Positions 15,248 to 22,421 of a stretch of 64,000 nt of DNA are shown piece by piece. The notes beneath the pieces are model-generated. The model was not told the DNA's origin and did no database searches. It saw only the letters and a list, made by a program, of their open reading frames with translations. The translations under genes and the position numbers were made by a program. The stretch is from Muribaculaceae bacterium Isolate-036 (Harlan). GTDB lineage: Bacteria > Bacteroidota > Bacteroidia > Bacteroidales > Muribaculaceae. Positions within the stretch are counted from its first letter, which is position 1. Every line of letters starts with the position of its first letter. The stretch spans positions 186,001 to 250,000 of the forward strand of contig RIAY01000002.1 of NCBI GenBank assembly GCA_003833075.1, given 5' to 3'.

Positions 15248-15868
15248 ATGGAAACATTACCAATTCAACAACCCACAATGACATCGCTCTTAATTGCAGA
15301 AGTAGCGGAGAAACGTCATAAAGACCTGATGCGTTCAATCCGCAAAATGGAAGAAGCGTGGTATAAGGTTACTGGGCGCAATTTTACGCTTAGTGAATAC
15401 ACCGACCCAACCGGGCGCGTCCTCCCTTGCTACAATCTAACGAAAGAAGAGTGCTTATACATTGCCACTAAATTCAACGACGAAGCCCGTGCGCGGCTTG
15501 TTTTGCGCTGGATGGAGCTTGAACGTCAACAGTCGCCACGACCGGTTGAAAGTCTTGAATCCGTATTCTCGGAATCCAAGCGACTGGCCGACCAGATGCG
15601 CCAAGACCTTGCTGATGGCAAAGTCCTACCTATCCCCAACGTTACGTTAACCGCCTATGATGTAGCGATATATTCTTATCTTCGGAATGGCATCAAATCA
15701 GCGGGCGATGTTCCCTTCTGTGTCACAGACGCCATGGTATCGCAAGCCCTCGGAATCAGCATAGAAGATGTGAAGACCGGATGGGAACGCCTTGAAAAAG
15801 GAGCTTATATCGTGCGACGGAAGTTTGGCGACTACCACTCGTTTATCCTCGGAAAACAACAGCCATAA
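15248..15868 (+). CDS. Rha-type phage regulatory protein
   Basis: A 206-aa protein. MTSLLIAEVAEKRHKDLMRSI, then FTLSEYTDPTGRVLPCY and LTKEECLYIATKF are the conserved features of the Rha/pRha N-terminal domain, originally described in phage P22-like and phi80 regions as interfering with host-factor-dependent growth. The C-terminal part has a winged-helix-like segment (VTDAMVSQALGISIEDVKTG). It is likely an early regulator, co-transcribed with the DUF2693 gene. Confidence 0.85.
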   Translation: METLPIQQPTMTSLLIAEVAEKRHKDLMRSIRKMEEAWYKVTGRNFTLSEYTDPTGRVLPCYNLTKEECLYIATKFNDEARARLVLRWMELERQQSPRPVESLESVFSESKRLADQMRQDLADGKVLPIPNVTLTAYDVAIYSYLRNGIKSAGDVPFCVTDAMVSQALGISIEDVKTGWERLEKGAYIVRRKFGDYHSFILGKQQP

Positions 15869-16017
15869 ATCCTTATATTTCAGTAAAATTACGATGCCCC
15901 GGGTTAAGACGTAACTCGGTGCATTGTTTCAGCCAACAAAAGACCTTTGTTTTTATCTGCATATCAGCAAATTATAAGGGTTTACTTAATTTTATGACCA
16001 ACAAAACGCCAACAAAT

Positions 16018-16200
16018 AGCCATCAAAGAAACATCAGACAACCATCAAGGCGATTTTTCCGCGATTTTTGTGCGTTTTTACTTAATAAACCTTATTAAGT
16101 AAATCCGAGTCAATGACCAACAAAATACATCGACAAACTCTTTTATTTTCAGTGCGGTAAGCCATGTTTACTTAAACACGCCAGCCATCAAAGAAACATC
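16018..16200. repeat. Direct repeat pair AGCCATCAAAGAAACATC
   Basis: Exact 18-bp copies at 16018-16035 and 16183-16200, starts 165 bp apart, within the origin-like region. Shorter related motifs (CCATCAAGG, GCCAACAAGCC) are scattered between them. Confidence 0.8.
16077..16103. repeat. Perfect 12-bp inverted repeat
   Basis: TTTACTTAATAA and TTATTAAGTAAA are separated by ACC. The arm contains the TTTACTTAA motif that recurs three more times in this region, so it may be a binding site for the same protein. Confidence 0.8.
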
Positions 16201-16387
16201 CAACAGCCAACAAGCCGCCAGCAAAATATCCGTTCAACGCCTTAATTATCAGCGTGTTCCAAAGGTGTTATTTTACTTAAATCGGGTTTTACAGCCATAA
16301 ACAAGAATAAAGAATATAGAGAATATAATAAAGAATGAAAGAATGAAAGAAATATAACGTCACTCTTTCCGTCTTTGTTCAGGCGTT

Positions 16388-16591
16388 TCAAATCTTGCCG
16401 GCACTTATCAGATGATGACGGGCATCGCCGATTGATATGCAGTTGCGATATGCGACCAGTCGGCAACGGCTGAATATCTTGGCACATTCCTTGCGGTCAT
16501 TAAAACGGTTCAACAAGTGCGCGGCGTAGTCGCCACTCCAGCCCCATTTGACGTGGGCGATTGATTGCTGCTGAAATTCATCTAAAGTCAT
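16388..16591 (-). CDS. Small helical protein
   Basis: A 67-aa protein starting MTLDEFQQQSIAHVKWGWSG with Trp/His-rich N-terminus and ARHHLISAGKI at the end. It is the most distal gene of the leftward operon before the origin-like region. The function is unknown. Confidence 0.55.
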   Translation of the reverse strand: MTLDEFQQQSIAHVKWGWSGDYAAHLLNRFNDRKECAKIFSRCRLVAYRNCISIGDARHHLISAGKI

Positions 16592-16721
16592 ATTCTTGCT
16601 TGGTTTTATCTTGATTGTCGTTATACCGTAACCGGGCGACGGGATAGAATAGCCGTATTAACGCGATAGACGCGCAATAAACGACGTTTGACATGCGAGT
16701 GGTATATCTTACCATTTTACC

Positions 16722-17048
16722 CTATTCCGAGCCGTCAGAAGCGAAATAAGCGGCTTTTCTCGCCTGTTCTACGTCTTGCCCCGATGCGATGGCTTCAAAA
16801 TAAATGCCGGCGACGTTCATGGTGTCGTAAACATCAACGCCAAAAGCCTTGCATACCTTGCGACATTCCGACATGCGCTCGTTGAGTCGGGATGCGCGGA
16901 TTGGCGTAAACGCCGGCTTGTCGTCTCGAGTCACGTATTCCGCAAAATCGTTGTCGGGATGAAACGTGGTCGAAAGGTCAAAGTAAAGATAGCTTGCGAA
17001 AGCTATCACTTCCGCAAGCGTCTTTATGGGTTGAAATTCGTTGAACAT
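16722..17048 (-). CDS. Uncharacterised phage protein
   Basis: A 108-aa protein starting MFNEFQPIKTLAEVIAFASY with a helical C-terminus ending QARKAAYFASDGSE. The gap to the next gene (16592-16721) holds no convincing frame. It lies in the leftward operon of very small genes; the function is unknown. Confidence 0.6.
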   Translation of the reverse strand: MFNEFQPIKTLAEVIAFASYLYFDLSTTFHPDNDFAEYVTRDDKPAFTPIRASRLNERMSECRKVCKAFGVDVYDTMNVAGIYFEAIASGQDVEQARKAAYFASDGSE

Positions 17049-17053
17049 GGGCG

Positions 17054-17419
17054 TTAAAAGAATCTATGGGCGATAGCCTCACGCGAGATTGTGTCGCGCA
17101 TTTCTTTCAGCTTCGTCGGTTCAATCTTCGCGGCCTTGAGCATCAGTATTGACGTAAGGATACCGCAGTTTTCAAGGTTGCGCTCTTCCGGCCATCTGCC
17201 GTCTTCGCGCAGGCGGTCGCGTATTGCGAAGACAAAGGGCAACGTCAGCATGTGTGCCTTTGTGGTTTCAACGACCCCCACGGGGTCAGTTCCGTAGCCC
17301 ATGTTGTGCCACAGAATTGAGAATACGGCAAGTTCGGGCATTGCGTCACGAATGTCAAACCGTGTGTCGGCCTCAAATTGCTTGAGGTCGATGGGTGGTA
17401 AGTTGGTTTTATTTGTCAT
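17054..17419 (-). CDS. Uncharacterised phage protein
   Basis: A 121-aa helical protein starting MTNKTNLPPIDLKQFEADTR and ending IAHRFF, with no recognisable motif. It lies 5 bp upstream of the next gene and overlaps the preceding one by 11 bp. Confidence 0.6.
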   Translation of the reverse strand: MTNKTNLPPIDLKQFEADTRFDIRDAMPELAVFSILWHNMGYGTDPVGVVETTKAHMLTLPFVFAIRDRLREDGRWPEERNLENCGILTSILMLKAAKIEPTKLKEMRDTISREAIAHRFF

Positions 17420-17657
17420 TGTAGTACTCGTATGCTACTGTTGATAATTTTTCTTGTAGTCCGTAGTCAAGACCCTCGGTGTAATACATCATTATCGCAC
17501 CGTAGTAGCCGTATTCATCGCAGAAACGCATCCACTTCTGCCATAGGTACTCCCAGCCGCACGAAGCGTCTGCAAATACCTTTTGTGCCGTCTGTTCATT
17601 CCACTGGTTATACATGAAATGAAAGTAGCATAATACCGGTTCTTTCTTTTTAGCCAT
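17409..17657 (-). CDS. Small aromatic-rich protein
   Basis: An 82-aa protein from the ATG at 17657 (MAKKKEPVLCYFHFMYNQWN); an earlier in-frame ATG would lie well inside the preceding gene. It is unusually rich in Tyr, Trp and Phe. No family is recognised. Confidence 0.6.
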   Translation of the reverse strand: MAKKKEPVLCYFHFMYNQWNEQTAQKVFADASCGWEYLWQKWMRFCDEYGYYGAIMMYYTEGLDYGLQEKLSTVAYEYYNDK

Positions 17658-18333
17658 TGTAAGGTGGGTTTTCAAGTTCGTTTTCAAGTCGGTAGATTTC
17701 ATTGCCCTGTCGGTAACAATAATCCGAGAAAGACTTCAAGAGGTTTTTCAGTTCCGTAGCCACGTCGTACTTTGATAGCGTGGTCAGGCCTATGAAATAG
17801 TCAAGTCTGCTTGAGTCCTGTGTGGGGTCGTAGCCGCCGACACTTGAGCAACTGATTTCAAACTTATCCGGGTCGCGTGTTTCGTGACCGTAGTAAAGCT
17901 CGATGTCGTAACCGAATTGGCTCTTTCCGTCCTTATTAAGTAGTTCTATCGTCATGGCTCTTTCGCCGATGACGCGCACACGCCACTGCTTGCCGAGATG
18001 CTGATAAATGAAGCGATGCACGTCGCTTGTAGTATCGCGGTGGGTATTCAAGACTTCGCGCCGTAGGTTCTTGATTTTGGCCTCGCGCTCTTCGCGGTAG
18101 GCAATGCCGGCGGGAGTGCCGTACCATTTTTCAATCGCCTTTTTATGCCGGGCGTTCCGTAGGCAGGATTGGGCGATGCCCAGTTCTGCATTAAGCTCCG
18201 CCCTTGTGTGCGTCTGCGCATAGTTGGTGCGTAGGCACTTGTCGATGTCGTAGCGTGGCTCTTTGCCGTCCAGCCTGTCTATCGCGTTCCTCGTTTCAAG
18301 GATTTGCGCGTAAATCTTCTCTTTTGATGTCAT
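17650..18333 (-). CDS. Uncharacterised phage protein
   Basis: A 227-aa protein from the ATG at 18333 (MTSKEKIYAQILETRNAIDR). The first 110 residues are helical and basic and the rest beta-rich. The helical part contains CLRNARHKKAIEKWYGTPAG. No catalytic motif is visible. Overlap of 8 bp with the next gene indicates coupling. Confidence 0.6.
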   Translation of the reverse strand: MTSKEKIYAQILETRNAIDRLDGKEPRYDIDKCLRTNYAQTHTRAELNAELGIAQSCLRNARHKKAIEKWYGTPAGIAYREEREAKIKNLRREVLNTHRDTTSDVHRFIYQHLGKQWRVRVIGERAMTIELLNKDGKSQFGYDIELYYGHETRDPDKFEISCSSVGGYDPTQDSSRLDYFIGLTTLSKYDVATELKNLLKSFSDYCYRQGNEIYRLENELENPPYNG

Positions 18334-18344
18334 AGCCGGGTGGT

Positions 18345-18605
18345 TTAGAAGTCGCACATTACGTTGTATTCTTTGCATAGCTGCTTATAGACGCGCTCGG
18401 TCACATAGAAGATGTTGCCGATATACGTGCTACGCTTGATGCCGCGCCCCTTGAGCTTTATGCTTGGGTTCTTTACCACGATTTCATAGTGGCTGTCAAT
18501 CGCCGTAACGAGAATGTCTGCTTTAGCCTTTTGCTCGTCAAGCGTTGTGGGCTTGTATTCGCCTCTTGGGGTTGCCTCCTGTATAAGTTCTATTGTAGCT
18601 GTCAT
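18345..18605 (-). CDS. Uncharacterised small protein
   Basis: An 86-aa protein starting MTATIELIQEATPRGEY and ending QLCKEYNVMCDF. It has a basic central segment (IKLKGRGIKRSTYIG). Spacing to neighbours is about 12 bp. The function is unknown. Confidence 0.6.
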   Translation of the reverse strand: MTATIELIQEATPRGEYKPTTLDEQKAKADILVTAIDSHYEIVVKNPSIKLKGRGIKRSTYIGNIFYVTERVYKQLCKEYNVMCDF

Positions 18606-18617
18606 GGTCGTTCAGAT

Positions 18618-18821
18618 TTAGAAAACGTGATTGCTTGCAAATTCTGGCACTGCGTCAAAGCCGGCCACGTCGATGCCCTCGTCAAGAATGAAAGAGGCGA
18701 TGTTGTCAATGTTACCGTTGGCGTAGAGAATAGCTTCGTCGCGTTTGCGCACCACCTGATAATAGGCCATGCCAAAATCGCTGACATGTTCAATCTTGTA
18801 GGGGTTGTTTGTAGTCTTCAT
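18618..18821 (-). CDS. Uncharacterised small protein
   Basis: A 67-aa protein starting MKTTNNPYKIEHVSDFGMAY, the first gene of a leftward operon that runs to about 16.4 kb. Its promoter at 18846-18880 carries the shared palindromic operator. The function is unknown. Confidence 0.6.
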   Translation of the reverse strand: MKTTNNPYKIEHVSDFGMAYYQVVRKRDEAILYANGNIDNIASFILDEGIDVAGFDAVPEFASNHVF

Positions 18822-18845
18822 ATCTTATTGGGTTTTGATTACGGT

Positions 18846-18880
18846 TACAAAGTTATAGTAAATACTTTAATCTACCAAAT
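18846..18880 (-). promoter_or_regulatory. Promoter with shared palindromic operator
   Basis: On the minus strand TTTGG (about 18875-18879) and TATAACTTTG form the -33 and -7 elements. Between them lies TAAAGTA-TT-TACTATA (18854-18869), one mismatch from the palindrome TAAAGTATTTACTTTA found at several other promoters in the window. Confidence 0.7.
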
Positions 18881-18919
18881 AATAATATAAGAAAATACTT
18901 TTATTTAAGATTATTTAAC

Positions 18920-19005
18920 AAAGTAAATGCTTTAACTTTTGCTATTCAAATCCCGGCAGACGTGACTACATGCCCATTATAAGCCGATTATGGCTGTCGG
19001 CTTCC
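18920..19005 (+). ncRNA. Possible small RNA with terminator
   Basis: On the plus strand an operator-like AAAGTAAATGCTTTA (18920-18934) is fused to TTAACTTTTGC, a -7-like box (18932-18942). About 35 bp further, AAGCCGA and TCGGCTT form a hairpin (about 18980-19000) followed by CCGCTTTT. A transcript of about 55-60 nt could be made, with no ORF. It is opposite in direction to the flanking genes. The evidence is only promoter and terminator consensus. Confidence 0.35.
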
Positions 19006-19028
19006 GCTTTTCGCTGATGACGAGATTG

Positions 19029-19280
19029 TTAGCCGATGATTTCAATCTGCGTGTACTGTGGGCGGTCGATGCCCTGATATTCGCAATATTCGCGTGTGAA
19101 GATACTGAGGTCGCGTTCCCAATATTGATTAAGTGTAGCCCAGAAACGAGGGTCTGGCGTGTTTCCGCGACCTACATATCCGCTATACTGGCGACCGGCT
19201 TCATCCTCGTAGAGCGCATAGCCGGCATTGAAATTTTCGTAATCCGTTCCGTGGACTCGTTTAAGTCTTAATATACCCAT
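19029..19280 (-). CDS. Small phage protein, KLK..G..Y-YED family
   Basis: An 83-aa protein starting MGILRLKRVHGTDYENF with ALYEDEAGRQYSGYVGRG. The order I-L-x-L-K...YEDxxGRxY matches the protein at 30806-31048 and short proteins of other Bacteroidales phages. A small beta fold is likely. The function is unknown. Confidence 0.65.
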   Translation of the reverse strand: MGILRLKRVHGTDYENFNAGYALYEDEAGRQYSGYVGRGNTPDPRFWATLNQYWERDLSIFTREYCEYQGIDRPQYTQIEIIG

Positions 19281-19291
19281 GATGCTGCTGA

Positions 19292-19540
19292 TTAAAGGTT
19301 AACAAGAATATGCTTGCACTGGCTTTCCGTAAGTTCGTGAACACTGCGGCGATTGATGCCGTCGCTGATGTGGCAAACACCGCGACCATCGCGGTAAAGT
19401 TCCGTGATTTCAAATTCGCGTGTGCCGGCGATGCCGTCGGCGCGTGGTACGTCTGTCTTGACTGCTTCAAGTAAGCCGATGCTCTGACCCTTGCCGATAA
19501 GATAGGCTATGTAATTTTTAAGGGATTGCTTTGCTGTCAT
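19292..19540 (-). CDS. Uncharacterised small protein
   Basis: An 82-aa protein starting MTAKQSLKNYIAYLIGKGQS and containing FEITELYRDGRGVCHISDG. The function is unknown. It is in the middle of a run of four genes separated by 5-12 bp. Confidence 0.6.
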   Translation of the reverse strand: MTAKQSLKNYIAYLIGKGQSIGLLEAVKTDVPRADGIAGTREFEITELYRDGRGVCHISDGINRRSVHELTESQCKHILVNL

Positions 19541-19545
19541 GGCGA

Positions 19546-19758
19546 TTAAAATTTAGCGTATTCGTAACCAAGTTTATTGAGGCGTTCAGCTTCCGCAGGC
19601 GACACTATCCAGTATTCGCCCTTGACGCGCATCATCATGTTCATCTTGACCGTGTGCCGAAGATAACTCTTTGCATTGTCGGGATTTCTGAAAGCTGCCA
19701 CGTTGCAGAATGGTATCTTTGCTTCCGCAGCTATCGCTTTGCGCTGTTCTGTTGTCAT
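19546..19758 (-). CDS. Uncharacterised small protein
   Basis: A 70-aa basic protein starting MTTEQRKAIAAEAKIPFCNV, with MMMRVKGEYWIVSPAEAERL. Possibly nucleic-acid binding on charge alone. The function is unknown. Confidence 0.6.
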   Translation of the reverse strand: MTTEQRKAIAAEAKIPFCNVAAFRNPDNAKSYLRHTVKMNMMMRVKGEYWIVSPAEAERLNKLGYEYAKF

Positions 19759-19764
19759 GGTCGT

Positions 19765-20028
19765 TTAGTTTTCGCTGATAGGGTTGGTAAATTCTAAGCC
19801 GTCATAGTTCACGAAGCCGCCACTGTTCAGGATTGAAAGTAACGCCTTTCTGCCGCCACATGGCGCATAAGGTACGCCGGGGAGGTCATGTTTGAATCTT
19901 ACAAAGCCCTTGCCCTTGATGAAAAAGGCGAAGCCGCGCATCGTACAGATGCCTTTGGGCGTGTTGAATCTGTATCCCTTGAGGTTTACTATCTCAAGTC
20001 TTGCGTTCAGTTCTTTAGTCGTATCCAT
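19765..20028 (-). CDS. Uncharacterised small protein
   Basis: An 87-aa protein from the ATG at 20028 (MDTTKELNARLEIVNLKGY), beta-rich with RGFAFFIKGKGFVRF. It is the first gene behind the promoter at 20062-20095. The function is unknown. Confidence 0.6.
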   Translation of the reverse strand: MDTTKELNARLEIVNLKGYRFNTPKGICTMRGFAFFIKGKGFVRFKHDLPGVPYAPCGGRKALLSILNSGGFVNYDGLEFTNPISEN

Positions 20029-20061
20029 ACTGTTCACTTATATTGGTGTTATTGATTACAC

Positions 20062-20095
20062 TGCAAAGTTAAAGTAAATACTTTAATTGTGCAAA
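20062..20095 (-). promoter_or_regulatory. Promoter with perfect operator palindrome
   Basis: TAAAGTATTTACTTTA (20070-20085) is a perfect palindrome of two TAAAGTA arms with a 2-bp centre. It lies between TTTG (20092-20095) and the -7 box TAACTTTGC (20063-20071), 20 bp apart. This is the clearest example of the operator shared by several promoters. Confidence 0.8.
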
Positions 20096-20156
20096 TTTTT
20101 CAGCAACTTTTTTCAAGAAAAATAAGCATCAAATTTAATCGCGGAACGCCAGTGCA

Positions 20157-20185
20157 AAAGAAAAGCCCCGGCGCAGTGCCGAGGC
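20157..20185 (-). terminator. Rho-independent terminator, leftward
   Basis: On the minus strand GCCTCGGC (20185-20178) pairs with GCCGGGGC (20172-20165), with one U-G pair, and is followed by TTTTCTTTT. It ends the operon of 20245-20849. Confidence 0.8.
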
Positions 20186-20244
20186 TACCCAATAAGTGCG
20201 TATGAAGACGCTTGTAATCAATATCTTTGTTTCATCAAGTAATT

Positions 20245-20523
20245 CTATTTTCGTAATGCGTGATACCAATCTGTCTGATACGTGGCATCTTCTTCGGCGC
20301 AGCCATCAATAACGCGCACAATTTCAAAGTTAACGAGTGGCGCATCTTCATCATCGGCGTATGTACCTTTGAATTTGCGAGGTCGCTTTCCGCATACCCT
20401 TGATTTCATGCCTTTAAGCGTTTCGTGTGCTTCTTCAAGCGAAAAAGCCATTTCAACCACATAGAGCTTACTTGCAGCATGATTGACATTGGTAAACACC
20501 TCGTAATAATTATCGGATTCCAT
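20245..20523 (-). CDS. Uncharacterised small acidic protein
   Basis: A 92-aa protein starting MESDNYYEVFTNVNHAASKL with a basic patch (CGKRPRKFKGTY) and ending DWYHALRK. It is the distal gene of a two-gene operon ending at the terminator. The function is unknown. Confidence 0.6.
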   Translation of the reverse strand: MESDNYYEVFTNVNHAASKLYVVEMAFSLEEAHETLKGMKSRVCGKRPRKFKGTYADDEDAPLVNFEIVRVIDGCAEEDATYQTDWYHALRK

Positions 20524-20531
20524 GATATGCT

Positions 20532-20849
20532 TTAGGTGTGTTTAACGCTGGATTTTACATCAATCTCATCTTCTATGACACCATTATTGCCTTTGTTCCA
20601 AATAATTGCATAATCAGCCTCAAGCTGTTTATCGCCATCAGCATCACGATACATCATCACTTCGACATCGTGCTCATCATCGAAATCGGCAAAATACAAA
20701 GACCACCGCCCATCATCGCCGAAGTCATCAACAATTTCCGTGGCGTTGTTATTTTTACTTTTACTTAACTTTGACAGGTCGTTGTTAAGCATCGCCTTGA
20801 GGTTGTGCTGCTTGCCCTCGTATTCAAATTCTATCTTGATTGTTACCAT
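20532..20849 (-). CDS. Uncharacterised small acidic protein
   Basis: A 105-aa protein starting MVTIKIEFEYEGKQHNLKAM with an acidic DEHDVEVMMYRDADGDK segment. A -7-like box (TAATTTTGC on the minus strand, near 20878) lies about 30 bp upstream. The function is unknown. Confidence 0.6.
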   Translation of the reverse strand: MVTIKIEFEYEGKQHNLKAMLNNDLSKLSKSKNNNATEIVDDFGDDGRWSLYFADFDDEHDVEVMMYRDADGDKQLEADYAIIWNKGNNGVIEDEIDVKSSVKHT

Positions 20850-20906
20850 GATTGTACTTTTCTCGTTTAGTTGTACTGCAAAATTAGTGATTTTCTTGCT
20901 CTTGAC

Positions 20907-21167
20907 CTAATCTAATTCGCCATTATCGCAAATTAAGACATCGCCAACAAGATTGTAGCCGGTTACAAGGCTTGCGCGGGCGTTAGGTTTAAGCCCTATG
21001 ATGCGCCCCTCTTCATTGACCACGGCTATCTTTCCGCTTTCAAGGTAGATGTATTGCACGTAGCCATCAACAAAGGTCTGCATTTCTTTGAGGGTAAACT
21101 TTTTGCCGATGCCGGCTTGCGGGTGTACGACGGTCTGCGTTCCGTCTGCCTTTATAAGTGTTGCCAT
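20907..21167 (-). CDS. DUF3846-like protein
   Basis: An 86-aa protein from the ATG at 21167 (MATLIKADGTQTVVHPQAGI), with FTLKEMQTFVDGYVQYIYL and NEEGRIIGLKPNARA, the pattern of the DUF3846 family of phage and mobile-element proteins. The function of the family is unknown. Longer in-frame starts overlap the upstream gene. Confidence 0.75.
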   Translation of the reverse strand: MATLIKADGTQTVVHPQAGIGKKFTLKEMQTFVDGYVQYIYLESGKIAVVNEEGRIIGLKPNARASLVTGYNLVGDVLICDNGELD

Positions 21168-21186
21168 TGTTCGTTGTTCTTTGGGG

Positions 21187-21420
21187 TTACATCTGGGCGA
21201 AACCAAGAAGCATGAAAGCAAAATTGGTTTCCCGAATTATGGTTTTGTATGCCTTGATTCTGATTGAGGCATCCAGTGTTGTCACGCCCTTGTGTCGTTC
21301 CGTATGCCAGTCGATGTATGGGGTTTTGCACTTGACCGCGCCGGGGTGCGCCTTGTGCATCCGCTCTACCTTATCCGCTAACTGTTGCAGATAGTTGATT
21401 TGCTTATCCGTGGCTAACAT
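21187..21420 (-). CDS. Uncharacterised small protein
   Basis: A 77-aa basic helical protein starting MLATDKQINYLQQLADKVER. The opening TDKQIxYLxxLA is typical of short mobile-element proteins of unknown function. It lies 1 bp from its upstream neighbour. Confidence 0.65.
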   Translation of the reverse strand: MLATDKQINYLQQLADKVERMHKAHPGAVKCKTPYIDWHTERHKGVTTLDASIRIKAYKTIIRETNFAFMLLGFAQM

Positions 21421-21421
21421 A

Positions 21422-21700
21422 TTACGCTGCTTGAGTGGTTATGGTCATTGTCGTGCCGTCAGACAGGGTAATTTTGCGCCATTGAAAATCTTGATAGTCT
21501 TCAACATTGGCGACCTTGTAGCCCTCACTCCTGAGCTTCTTCATAAGGGCATTTGAATAGTCGATGATGCACCATGCAAGGATAACATCTTCCATTCCGT
21601 CGGTTTCAACCGAGCCAAGCGGGTTGACGTACTGCGACTCCGCGCCGGCGGTTGTTCTTGTCGTTGTAACGAGGTTGTATTTTGCTTTTGCCATAGCCAT
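21422..21700 (-). CDS. Uncharacterised small protein
   Basis: A 92-aa protein from the ATG at 21700 (MAMAKAKYNLVTTTRTTAGA); a second ATG two codons later is equally possible. Upstream in-frame codons overlap the LPD11 gene. It is beta-rich and ends TMTITTQAA. The function is unknown. Confidence 0.6.
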   Translation of the reverse strand: MAMAKAKYNLVTTTRTTAGAESQYVNPLGSVETDGMEDVILAWCIIDYSNALMKKLRSEGYKVANVEDYQDFQWRKITLSDGTTMTITTQAA

Positions 21701-21701
21701 A

Positions 21702-21926
21702 TCATTTAACGCCCATCTGTTTGGCGTAGTTGTCAATCTGTTCTCTTGTGAGCCATTCTGGTTTGCCGTCTGCCGGCATTGCATCCCATAGCTCGCGCAT
21801 CTTATCTATCTGCTCTTGCTCGTCGCCAGCCCATAGATGTTTGGCCTTACGATTGCCGTTGCCAAGATAATACTTGCAGTCGCACAAAAGGCGACCTAAT
21901 AGCATGTAGTCGTGTTTTCTTGCCAT
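21702..21926 (-). CDS. LPD11-like protein
   Basis: A 74-aa protein whose whole length follows the LPD11 (large polyvalent protein-associated) pattern: LLGRLLCDCKYYLGNGNR, KHLWAGDEQEQIDKMRELWD, PEWLTREQIDNYAKQM. These domains occur in large polyvalent proteins of mobile elements and also stand alone, as here. The role is unknown, probably in DNA transfer or early takeover. Confidence 0.8.
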   Translation of the reverse strand: MARKHDYMLLGRLLCDCKYYLGNGNRKAKHLWAGDEQEQIDKMRELWDAMPADGKPEWLTREQIDNYAKQMGVK

Positions 21927-21931
21927 ACTGA

Positions 21932-22195
21932 TTAAGCGTTAAGGGATTTAACGAGTTCGTTGTTCTGATACATTCTGACGCTTACAATGCGCACACTGGG
22001 CGAGATGAAAGTGCCGCAGTCGTTGCACACCTTTTTAATCATGTTGATTGCTTTTTGAACGTTGCGCGTTGTCGTTTTCATCGTTTTAGCGAAGCCCATC
22101 ACGATGTCTTCTGTATCGATTTCAAAACGATAGCGATTCTGTTTCAGTATGTCTGCCGAGTCGATTGCGATTTGGCCATTGTCTTTAAGTTTCAT
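21932..22195 (-). CDS. Uncharacterised small protein
   Basis: An 87-aa protein starting MKLKDNGQIAIDSADILKQN with a Cys pair (CNDCG). It is the first gene behind the promoter near 22233-22265. The function is unknown. Confidence 0.6.
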   Translation of the reverse strand: MKLKDNGQIAIDSADILKQNRYRFEIDTEDIVMGFAKTMKTTTRNVQKAINMIKKVCNDCGTFISPSVRIVSVRMYQNNELVKSLNA

Positions 22196-22232
22196 AACTT
22201 CTTACTTATTGGGGTTTGTTATTGATTACGAT

Positions 22233-22337
22233 GCAAAGTTAATGCTTTTACTTTTATCCACCAAATATTTTAGCGAAAATATTAAAGTAAATACTTACTT
22301 TTAACTATTGTTAATAAAAGTGTTTGCTTTAACGCGC
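22233..22337. promoter_or_regulatory. Promoter region with several operator copies
   Basis: A leftward promoter is formed by TTTGG (about 22260-22264) and TTAACTTTGC (22233-22242). Further upstream TAAAGTAAATACTTA (22283-22297) is an operator palindrome with one mismatch, and AAAAGTGTTTGCTTTA (22316-22331) is a weaker copy. Three operator-like elements in 100 bp make this the densest cluster in the window. Confidence 0.65.
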
Positions 22338-22357
22338 TGATTTTGCGCTGATAGCGT

Positions 22358-22396
22358 AAAACAATGCGCCACGCCTTTAACTCAGACGTGACGCAT
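22358..22396 (-). terminator. Terminator of the terminase-portal operon
   Basis: On the minus strand ATGCGTCACG (22396-22387) pairs with CGTGGCGCAT (22373-22364), with one U-G pair, and is followed by TGTTTT. It lies 26 bp after the portal gene. Confidence 0.75.
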
Positions 22397-22421
22397 CCAG
22401 ATATGACAACAATGGCAGATA

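Larger units (their letters stand above)
15869..16387. other. Repeat-rich, origin-like non-coding region
   Basis: About 520 bp without a credible gene. It contains four forward copies of TTTACTTAA (15981, 16077, 16167, 16272), one of them within a perfect 12-bp inverted repeat with a 3-bp spacer (16077-16103), two copies of the 18-mer AGCCATCAAAGAAACATC (16018-16035, 16183-16200), two copies of TGACCAACAAAA (15995, 16114), and AT-rich A/G tracts at the right end. Direct repeats plus a palindrome plus an AT-rich tract is the usual layout of an iteron-type origin, and convergent operons on both sides support a landmark role. Confidence 0.55.

Noticed and set aside
18990-19271. Plus-strand frame downstream of the putative small RNA promoter
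   Set aside because: It is antisense to the small gene at 19029-19280 and its composition is that of a shadow frame.
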